From NCBI GenBank assembly GCA_964384595.1, contig CAYLLY010000078.1:1-9774 (forward strand): a stretch of 9,774 nucleotides of DNA, in the 5' to 3' direction. Numbering within the stretch: position 1 is the stretch's first letter; every line of letters starts with the position of its first letter. Shown here piece after piece: positions 1 to 4,876 of the stretch. The position numbers were made by a program, and so were the translations under genes. The stretch comes from SCTG01 sp964384595 (lineage in GTDB: Bacteria; Nitrospirota; Nitrospiria; Nitrospirales; NS-4). Under the pieces are notes generated by a model. That model was not told where the DNA came from. It did not search any database and was given only the letters and a program-made list of their open reading frames with translations.

Positions 1-120
1 ACTGCACCACACCGGAGCCGCTTCGTCAATTTTCAACTAACAATGGCACACCTTCTAGTAAAGTCACACCATAAGTGCAGAATTTTTCCTGGAACAAGAT
101 CCGTAGCGGCCAAGACTCAA
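1..120. other. AT-rich non-coding stretch at the window edge
   Basis: I see no convincing gene, tRNA or strong terminator in this stretch. It lies downstream of the Panacea-domain gene, where the end of the hxs transcript would be expected, but no GC-rich hairpin followed by a T-run is visible on the minus strand. Whatever follows lies outside the window. Confidence 0.5.
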
Positions 121-684
121 TTATAACTTACAGGTTTCTCTGAGGTGGCGCAGAATCGATTGGGCGTCCGGTAAGGTTTCTACAATATTCTTCAACGCGA
201 TCTGTTTGTTTTTTGCTGTGGCTTTCCAAGCCGCATCATGGCTTATCTTACTGAGAACAGGAAATGGTAAATCACCAAATTCCTTTCTCGCTTCTAAAAG
301 ACATTCCTTGTCCGATTCACTGAGCAGATCAAAGTCTATTGATCCAATAATTGCCAAGTTGTGATCGTAGACTTTCAGTGTTTCTTTGGCATGCCTTACA
401 ATATCAGGGTTTTTGTCCAAATAATGGCTATCACCATCCCCGCGCACACTTTTTATTAAATCAAACAAGTTGCTAGGCACAGGGCCAAAGGGCATAGCAA
501 TATATGAGTCGTTGGTGACAGTCCGTCCATACTTCGCCAAATGCGCCTTTTCGGCAAAATAGAGGACATGGACCACTCGGTGGATGTCAGGTGAGGGGAG
601 AATCTGGACGAGAAAGGCTACAGCTTGGATAGCCTTCTCAGCATCCATGTGGCTTTTCAGCATAACTTCAACCCATTGAATCAC
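121..684 (-). CDS. Panacea / DUF4065 (SocA-like) domain protein
   Basis: This is a 187-residue soluble protein of the Panacea (DUF4065, SocA_Panacea) family. The hallmark segment is at about residues 35-78: VLYFAEKAHLAKYGR, then a Tyr-containing strand, then MPFGPVPSNLFDLIK. The typical C-terminal half follows at about 120-160, with LSESDKECL and later SHDAAW. Known members include the SocA proteolysis adaptor/antitoxin and Panacea antitoxins that neutralise unrelated toxins. No toxin-like reading frame is visible beside it here. It begins 30 nt after hxsC on the same strand, so co-transcription with the hxs genes is likely. The start is uncertain. GTG 684 is the longest option, and ATG 663 and ATG 648 are in frame; none has a strong Shine-Dalgarno, and family homology only begins near residue 18. 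The family call is solid; its role in this locus is inference. Confidence 0.82.
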   Translation of the reverse strand: MIQWVEVMLKSHMDAEKAIQAVAFLVQILPSPDIHRVVHVLYFAEKAHLAKYGRTVTNDSYIAMPFGPVPSNLFDLIKSVRGDGDSHYLDKNPDIVRHAKETLKVYDHNLAIIGSIDFDLLSESDKECLLEARKEFGDLPFPVLSKISHDAAWKATAKNKQIALKNIVETLPDAQSILRHLRETCKL

Positions 685-714
685 AACTTAATTGGCCGAT
701 GCAAGGCTTAAGGG

Positions 715-1866
715 CTATCTGTAAGCCTTTATGTATTTACTGTGTTTGTACATCTTTGCAGAAGAGAATAGCCCCCCGCAATCTCCTCTCTTCGTGCAAG
801 AAACGCATTCTTCCAGATATTCGTTCTTCCAATCGCTTATTGATTTTCTATAGTTCCCTAGCACATCGGGATTCACCGTACAAAGTTGATGGTTGTAAAC
901 AGACGCATTCATGCCATAGCCATTGAGAACTGCTACTGCTTCGCTAAGAATGTCCTTATATTCATAGGGATCTATCCAAAGAAGCTCCAGGTTCGGTCGG
1001 GTGAAACCAGTTATCTCCAGACCCATCAAGGCTATATGATCAACGAACAATAGATTGCGGGCTATGAACTCACATGTTTTAACCAGACGATCTATCGTTT
1101 GTTTGTGAATGACAATACGGATTTCAACCTTTTGCTTCACTTTCTTGAGGTTTAGTATTCCCTTGATTGTGTCATCAAATGCTCCTCTACTTTGCACCAC
1201 ATAGTCGTGACGAACAGGATCGTCTGAGTAGATCGGTATCCCTATGAGCATATCTGGATGTTCAACAGCCGCATACTTTTTAGCGAACTCAAGATCTTTA
1301 AAGGCCCGTCCATTCGACAAAATGTCTATCGCTGTGTTAGGCAGGGACCTTTTTGTATGGTGAAGGAGATCGATAAGCCTATCTCCATAAAGGGTGGGCT
1401 CTCCTCCTGAAAAGCCTAGGGCTTCAGTGTCAGTCGGTATCAGGCTTATGAGCTCAAAGGCTTCTTGAAGCAACCAAGAGTCATCAACATCCTTAGGTGG
1501 TTGTGAGCACATTAAGCAGTAATGATTGCATTGCTCGGTCAAAAGAATTGTGTTGTGCGGCGAGTTTCTCCTATAGAGGGAATTGAACGACCCAGAGGAA
1601 GGACCTAATCTAATGATGTCGCCCTCATTGAGATAGTCATATTCAGCCGAGACTAGAAAGACATCGCTATCACCATCAAAGACTTTGCTTCCTTGCTCTC
1701 TGGTCAATATGGCTTTATAGCCTTTCGGATCTTGATTGGGCTGCATCAGTAAGGCTCGGTTCTTTTTCAGCACTGGGGGAAGGTTTGCGTTCGTTGTGAC
1801 TGTTACGAGGTATGAGTCCTTAGCTGCCGAATTCAAGACTGGCAGATTACCGTGGAGTTTTAGCAT
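715..1866 (-). CDS. hxsC: His-Xaa-Ser system radical SAM protein HxsC
   Basis: This 383-residue radical SAM protein matches the HxsC component of the His-Xaa-Ser system. The [4Fe-4S]/SAM-binding motif CNHYCLMC places cysteines at residues 113, 117 and 120. The glycine-rich SAM-contacting loop GFSGGEPTLYG follows at 151-161. The roughly 110 residues before the motif are an N-terminal extension with no domain I can name. A C-terminal cysteine group (C354, C357 and C363, with C329 nearby) could bind a second iron-sulfur cluster. The family is thought to modify the His-X-Ser precursor together with HxsB, in the cytoplasm. The start ATG overlaps the hxsB stop by one base (TAATG), which implies translational coupling. 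The AT-rich composition matches the rest of the hxs genes and differs from the rel/recJ side. The bond it forms is unknown to me. Confidence 0.9.
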   Translation of the reverse strand: MLKLHGNLPVLNSAAKDSYLVTVTTNANLPPVLKKNRALLMQPNQDPKGYKAILTREQGSKVFDGDSDVFLVSAEYDYLNEGDIIRLGPSSGSFNSLYRRNSPHNTILLTEQCNHYCLMCSQPPKDVDDSWLLQEAFELISLIPTDTEALGFSGGEPTLYGDRLIDLLHHTKRSLPNTAIDILSNGRAFKDLEFAKKYAAVEHPDMLIGIPIYSDDPVRHDYVVQSRGAFDDTIKGILNLKKVKQKVEIRIVIHKQTIDRLVKTCEFIARNLLFVDHIALMGLEITGFTRPNLELLWIDPYEYKDILSEAVAVLNGYGMNASVYNHQLCTVNPDVLGNYRKSISDWKNEYLEECVSCTKRGDCGGLFSSAKMYKHSKYIKAYR

Positions 1867-3323
1867 TAGTTATTGGCCCACTTCGTGAAAAGTTGCCTGA
1901 CAAATCTATCGCCTTCCATTTTCTTAATCAAAAAACGAAAGGTCTCCATGTTACGAGAGCAAAATTCTGACTCGGGCTTGCGACCAACATAGTCTTTATA
2001 TAAGGCATAGTGAAAGACCGGATCAGCGCCACAGTACGGTTCGAAGGCGCAGTCATTGCACATGGGCACACTGTATGCAAATGATTCCTCTAGGGGATCG
2101 AGCAAGTTAGGAGAAGTGAATATCTGCTCATAACTATTTTCTAGAACCTTGCCGAGTTTGAATTTCTCCTCACCCATCTCAGCTAGCATCCTGCTCTCGT
2201 CAGAAGCATAGACAGAGCCATCGTAGTTGTACACAACCGCTCCAATTCCAATCCCCGATGGACTCATTAGATCAACATAACCAGGATCTTCACTCGTTAG
2301 CATCTTTTTTAAGACGGTTGCCGCGTAATACTCCATGAAGTTAATGTTCTGGCGATTGAGTTCGATGATGTACTCAATGCCTTCCTTATAGAAGTCCAGC
2401 CATCGTTCAGCGTTGTAGGCTCGGTAAGACTTAGTTTTTATCGCAAATCCGTAAGGGGAAAGCGGTCTAAGAAATATTCCGTTGAAGTCTTGAGCAAGAT
2501 ACTCGTCGATGATTTCTTTGACACGATTCAAGCTTGCCTCCGTCGTCGTCATCAATGCTGAAACTTGGTCTCTACCCAACATCTCACGAACAAGTTTGAT
2601 GCCCTCTATCGTCTTCTCATAACTATTGCCCCCCGGCCTAGGTCGGTTGGTGTTATGAAGATCTTTAGGTCCATCCAGAGAGGTCGATATTAGTATCGAA
2701 TGTTCCCTACAAAACTTCAGGATCTCTTGGCTTACTAACGCTAGGTTCGTAGCAATAACAAAAGCCAAGTTCTTGCCACGTTGTTGATTCTTCTTCTTTG
2801 CTTCAAGAACTATGAATTTGATTAGTTCAAAATTTAGCAATGGCTCTCCGCCCTGAAACTCAATTTTTATATTTCGGGATGGGGACCGAAGAGCTAAATC
2901 TATTGCCCCAATCGCAATCTCAGGGGACATGTCATATCTAAGCTTATCTTCCGATTGCCTGGAAACCTGACAGTAAGGACAACTGTGTTCGCACCGCAGC
3001 GTGACAACGAAGATGTGTAGCCCTGTAAACTCAGCAAGTCGGTCGTACCTTGTTCTAAGCTTTATAGATAGTAGCTCTGGGGCTATAGAGGAGTCCTCGT
3101 CTATGAGGAAATGGCGAGCCCTCAACTCAATATAAGTCGGATCGTCATTAGAGAGTTTGTGCTGCAGAAGGTCAGAGAGTTTATCCCTTACAGATACGAG
3201 GTATTCCCCGGCCATGTTAGTCAGAACGTACCGTTCCTCATCTAAAGGTATGAAGCGAAACGGAAGGAGTCTATAGGAGGACTTGGAAGTCTTGTAGAAC
3301 TCAATCGCCTGAAACTGGCTCAT
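1866..3323 (-). CDS. hxsB: His-Xaa-Ser system radical SAM maturase HxsB
   Basis: This 485-residue radical SAM enzyme with a SPASM-like C-terminus is recognised as HxsB. CEHSCPYC at residues 111-118 supplies the three cluster cysteines, and EFQGGEPLLNF at 155-165 is the GGEP loop. The segment MCNDCAFEPYCGADPVFHYA (about 421-440), with C422, C425, C431 and the later C455, is the auxiliary-cluster region typical of peptide-modifying SPASM enzymes. Residues 16-90 (YRLLPFRFIPLDEERYVL, then an AGEY motif) have the look of a PqqD-like peptide-recognition domain; that is inference. The gene starts inside hxsD, overlapping it by 23 nt, and ends in a TAATG overlap with hxsC, so D, B and C are probably made together. 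Predicted role: radical modification of the His-X-Ser tails of the two precursors encoded just upstream. Confidence 0.93.
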   Translation of the reverse strand: MSQFQAIEFYKTSKSSYRLLPFRFIPLDEERYVLTNMAGEYLVSVRDKLSDLLQHKLSNDDPTYIELRARHFLIDEDSSIAPELLSIKLRTRYDRLAEFTGLHIFVVTLRCEHSCPYCQVSRQSEDKLRYDMSPEIAIGAIDLALRSPSRNIKIEFQGGEPLLNFELIKFIVLEAKKKNQQRGKNLAFVIATNLALVSQEILKFCREHSILISTSLDGPKDLHNTNRPRPGGNSYEKTIEGIKLVREMLGRDQVSALMTTTEASLNRVKEIIDEYLAQDFNGIFLRPLSPYGFAIKTKSYRAYNAERWLDFYKEGIEYIIELNRQNINFMEYYAATVLKKMLTSEDPGYVDLMSPSGIGIGAVVYNYDGSVYASDESRMLAEMGEEKFKLGKVLENSYEQIFTSPNLLDPLEESFAYSVPMCNDCAFEPYCGADPVFHYALYKDYVGRKPESEFCSRNMETFRFLIKKMEGDRFVRQLFTKWANN

Positions 3324-3630
3324 TGCTTACTATTCCAGTCTTAGAAAAAGCATGCGCCAAGATCAAGTTTCGTACTGGTTCGGTCTCAGCTTTTAATTTT
3401 TCTCTGAGGTCTTGGTCCAAAACCTCCTTTTTGAAGTCATCTGCGAGTCTCGCACAACTTTCATCACTTTTTGGAGAAGTAAAGTTCAACAAGCATCTGA
3501 CTTCATTATTCTCAATGCTAATGTCAGCAGAGAAAGAGTCTATGTATCTGTAGGCAGCCTTCTTTATAGCAATCAGGCTGAACACTTGGCTATCAAAGTT
3601 AAGTGATATTGTTTTAGCTTCTTTTTCCAT
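3301..3630 (-). CDS. hxsD: His-Xaa-Ser system protein HxsD
   Basis: This small soluble protein of 109 residues occupies the HxsD position in the operon. It carries the family signature in its C-terminal half: VLDQDLREKLKAETEPVRN followed by LILAHAFS, about residues 70-96. The family is defined by a conserved Leu/Asp-x-x-Leu-Arg-Glu helix of this type. It has only two cysteines (C46, C59) and no cofactor motif, so it is more likely an accessory or substrate-handling partner of the HxsB/HxsC enzymes than a catalyst; that is inference. The Shine-Dalgarno before ATG 3630 is weak (AAAAAGG next to the start). The gene begins 42 nt after the nearer precursor gene, and its 3' end overlaps hxsB by 23 nt. 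Its precise function is not known to me. Confidence 0.85.
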   Translation of the reverse strand: MEKEAKTISLNFDSQVFSLIAIKKAAYRYIDSFSADISIENNEVRCLLNFTSPKSDESCARLADDFKKEVLDQDLREKLKAETEPVRNLILAHAFSKTGIVSNEPVSGD

Positions 3631-3672
3631 ACCTTTTTACTTTTGAGAACCGACTCTTTTACCGAAGGTTTA

Positions 3673-3957
3673 CTATCGGCCAGATCTATGTGACCTATGT
3701 GATCTATGCGAACCGTGTGAACGGTGGGACCGATGACTAGCCATTATCACATTGGCTTTCGCCTTCACTAGCATTAGATTTGATGTGTCGTCGGATAACT
3801 TGGTTTTTAGTGGAACAATTGCCACATCTTGGTTGGTGGTTAATGCAGTAGGGCTTGACACAGAAACCTTATCTTGGTTGCTAGGATCAGAAGCTAAACT
3901 TTGCTGAGAGACAAGCGCAGCGATTGCAGTTGCTAAGGGGATGAGGAACTTTTTCAT
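3673..3957 (-). CDS. hxsA: His-Xaa-Ser repeat precursor (HxsA-like, second copy)
   Basis: This 94-residue exported precursor is built as signal peptide, linker and repeat tail. Residues 1-22 (KKFLIPLATAIAALV, with a likely cut after SLA) form a Sec-type signal peptide. Residues 23-58 are Ser/Thr/Asn/Asp-rich. Residues 61-74 (LMLVKAKANVIMAS) precede six consecutive His-X-Ser triplets at 75-92, with X in the order R, R, G, R, R, R, and the protein ends GR. I chose ATG 3957 over the in-frame TTG 3969 because GGAGG lies 5 nt before it and the signal peptide then starts cleanly. The neighbouring maturase genes identify the repeat as the modification target. The mature chemistry and final location (periplasm or cell surface) are inferred. 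It is a paralogue of the precursor encoded just upstream, sharing both the start of the signal peptide and the pre-repeat motif. Confidence 0.87.
   Translation of the reverse strand: MKKFLIPLATAIAALVSQQSLASDPSNQDKVSVSSPTALTTNQDVAIVPLKTKLSDDTSNLMLVKAKANVIMASHRSHRSHGSHRSHRSHRSGR
3682..3735 (-). repeat. Six tandem 9-nt repeats encoding His-Arg/Gly-Ser
   Basis: Six in-frame 9-nt units encode HRS HRS HGS HRS HRS HRS (residues 75-92 of the second precursor). Synonymous codons differ between units, so the protein pattern is kept while the DNA drifts. That suggests selection on the peptide rather than a recent slippage product. Confidence 0.9.
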
Positions 3958-3995
3958 AGGTTCCTCCAATACTCACTGATTAAGGCAGCTATTTC

Positions 3996-4268
3996 TTATC
4001 CGCCAGACCTATGCGAGCTATGAGAGAAATGAGATTCATGTGATCCGTGTGAGCCATGTGACCGATGTCCTGCATAAATTGTCCCAGAGGCTGGCTTGTG
4101 AAGAAGAAGTGCGTGTTCCTGCGCTCCAATCTGGTTGAGCAACCTCTCAATAACCGGATCAGAAGATGTTTTATGTGTCTCTACTGGAGTCTGAACGGCA
4201 TGAGAATTGCCCGCAATCAAAACTGCCACAGCTACTCCAACGGGAACTAGGAATTTTTTGTAGCTCAT
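3996..4268 (-). CDS. hxsA: His-Xaa-Ser repeat precursor (HxsA-like, first copy)
   Basis: This 90-residue exported precursor is the first gene of the hxs operon. Residues 1-24 (KKFLVPVGVAVAVLIAG, likely cut after SHA) are a signal peptide. A polar linker follows, then ALLLHKPASGTIYAG (53-67) and seven consecutive His-X-Ser triplets at 68-88, with X in the order R, G, G, E, F, S, R, ending GG. The X residues are far more varied than in the sister precursor. ATG 4268 has GGAGG 7 nt upstream and is preferred. The upstream in-frame ATG 4298 would add ten non-signal-like residues and overlaps a TATAAT box, so it would not be in the transcript if that promoter is real. The next precursor gene follows after 38 nt. 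By family it is the substrate of HxsB/HxsC; the nature of the modification is not known to me. Confidence 0.87.
   Translation of the reverse strand: MSYKKFLVPVGVAVAVLIAGNSHAVQTPVETHKTSSDPVIERLLNQIGAQEHALLLHKPASGTIYAGHRSHGSHGSHESHFSHSSHRSGG
4005..4067 (-). repeat. Seven tandem 9-nt repeats encoding His-X-Ser
   Basis: Seven in-frame units encode HRS HGS HGS HES HFS HSS HRS (residues 68-88 of the first precursor). Only the middle residue varies (Arg, Gly, Glu, Phe, Ser), while His and Ser are invariant. This is the pattern expected if His and Ser are the modified or ligand positions. Confidence 0.9.
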
Positions 4269-4275
4269 GACAATC

Positions 4276-4295
4276 CCTCCTACTTTAGTGGGAGG
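4276..4295 (-). promoter_or_regulatory. Inverted repeat covering the Shine-Dalgarno of the first hxsA gene
   Basis: On the minus strand CCTCC (4295-4291) can pair with the GGAGG (4280-4276) that serves as ribosome binding site for the precursor starting at 4268. An inner AC/GT pairing is possible around a TAAA loop. If transcription begins upstream of 4295 this hairpin would hide the ribosome binding site. If it begins at the TATAAT box just upstream, the CCTCC arm would largely be missing from the RNA. The repeat is short and may be chance. Confidence 0.35.
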
Positions 4296-4296
4296 C

Positions 4297-4325
4297 ATTA
4301 TACCCCTGTGATGCCGTGCTCGCTA
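4297..4325 (-). promoter_or_regulatory. Candidate hxs operon promoter (TATAAT)
   Basis: A perfect TATAAT lies at 4302-4297 on the minus strand. The hexamer 17 nt upstream is TAGCGA (4325-4320), only three of six matches to TTGACA. Transcription would start near 4290, giving a leader of about 20 nt with GGAGG before ATG 4268. It is the best -10 match in the region upstream of the hxs genes, but the poor -35 suggests a weak or activator-dependent promoter. Confidence 0.5.
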
Positions 4326-4497
4326 CAGGTTTATGTGTTTCTTAACTTAGCGCGAAAAGTTCAGTTTGCACTTTTAGATACAGATCGTTCTAAGGTAGCT
4401 TAAGACAAGCGAAAATCGCAGGGAAGGCTTTGAGCAAGCGGGTGACGCCGCATGGGCACCCAGATGCAGCGTGGGGCGTACAGCCGGGTTCCCGGGT

Positions 4498-4690
4498 ACC
4501 CGTTGCTCCGAGACTGCAACGGGTGAAACGACGGCGGCCCGACCCGTTGCAAGATTGATGGGGTGGCGTCGAACGGGCGCCCGGGCGGAGCGGAAGAGCG
4601 TACAGCGCGAGTCTGCGGGGCTGCGACGCCGAAACGCTCTGAGCACGTCCGGGCTGTTCGACGACAGGACCCCCCCAAAGAGCAACGGGT
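4498..4690. repeat. Four alternating copies of ACCCGTTGC / GCAACGGGT
   Basis: ACCCGTTGC occurs at 4498-4506 and 4542-4550, and its exact reverse complement GCAACGGGT at 4516-4524 and 4682-4690. The first two pair as a 9-bp perfect stem with a 9-nt loop. The second and third pair as a 10-bp stem (TGCAACGGGT with ACCCGTTGCA) around a 17-nt loop. These stems exclude one another because they share the middle arm. It may be part of a mobile repeat or a folded RNA element. Confidence 0.7.
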
Positions 4691-4692
4691 TC

Positions 4693-4707
4693 CCCAGCTG
4701 CGCTGGG
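4693..4707. repeat. Short perfect hairpin CCCAGC-TGC-GCTGGG
   Basis: A 6-bp perfect inverted repeat with a 3-nt loop lies directly after the fourth copy of the 9-nt word. No T-run follows on either strand, so it is not a convincing intrinsic terminator. Confidence 0.5.
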
Positions 4708-4728
4708 CTATGCGGCGGCAGGACCTGC

Positions 4729-4770
4729 GATCCTTCGAGAAGCGAGATCCTTCGCTTTGCTCAGGATGAC
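4729..4770. repeat. Dispersed-type repeat (ATCCTTCG ... CTCAGGATGAC)
   Basis: The stretch contains GATCCTTCG twice (4729-4737 and 4746-4754) and ends CTCAGGATGAC, so ATCCT and AGGAT can pair. Sequences of this type recur in the intergenic regions of many bacterial genomes; I recognise it from memory, not from a search. It encodes nothing plausible. Confidence 0.55.
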
Positions 4771-4771
4771 A

Positions 4772-4810
4772 CCCCTCACCCTAACCCTCTCCCTCAAAGG
4801 GGCGAGGGGA
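4772..4810. repeat. Dispersed-type palindromic repeat (CCCTCACCCTAACCC ... GGGGCGAGGGG)
   Basis: A pyrimidine-rich arm rich in CCCTC and CTCTCCC is followed, after TCAAA, by GGGGCGAGGGG, which allows an imperfect hairpin. The CCCTAACCCTCTCCC signature is common in intergenic repeats of environmental bacteria, by recollection. It directly follows the previous repeat and precedes the next palindrome, so three repeat types are stacked here. Confidence 0.55.
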
Positions 4811-4822
4811 TGCAGATTAAGA

Positions 4823-4842
4823 GGGCGCACAGCCGTGCGCCC
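4823..4842. repeat. Perfect palindrome GGGCGCAC-AGCC-GTGCGCCC, possible rel terminator
   Basis: An 8-bp perfect GC-rich stem with a 4-nt loop lies about 35 nt beyond the rel stop codon. On the minus strand it is followed by TCTTAATC, a poor U-tract. It could end the recJ-rel transcript weakly, but it also resembles the dispersed 'GGGCGCAC...GTGCGCCCCTAC' intergenic repeats. Both readings are possible. Confidence 0.55.
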
Positions 4843-4876
4843 CTACAAAGGAAGAAAACGGTGTCAGAACCCGTGC

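Larger units (their letters stand above)
4303..4876. other. Gene-free junction rich in palindromes, between rel and the hxs locus
   Basis: About 570 nt separate the rel stop from the hxs operon. Several reading frames are open here on both strands, but they overlap one another, have low-complexity Arg/Ser/Pro translations and have no recognisable domain, so I call none. Composition changes from AT-rich to GC-rich around 4400-4430. From there on the stretch is a string of inverted and dispersed-type repeats, listed separately. The arrangement fits an insertion or recombination scar at the edge of an acquired island; that is inference. Confidence 0.65.

Noticed and set aside
1..60. A partial tRNA or gene end at the window start
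   Set aside because: No acceptor/T-arm pairing or CCA-type end could be matched, and no conserved protein segment was seen in any frame.
699..926. A 75-codon plus-strand frame opposite the end of hxsC
   Set aside because: It lies entirely antisense to the HxsC C-terminal cysteine region and has no recognisable domain.
3682..4067. The 9-nt tandem units as a CRISPR or simple DNA microsatellite
   Set aside because: The units are in frame, encode His-X-Ser with synonymous variation, have no spacers, and sit in two separate signal-peptide proteins beside their maturases.
4374..4685. Two overlapping minus-strand frames and a plus-strand frame (4471-4989) in the junction
   Set aside because: Several frames are open at once in GC-rich repeat sequence, none has a ribosome binding site or domain, and the plus-strand frame runs into rel antisense.
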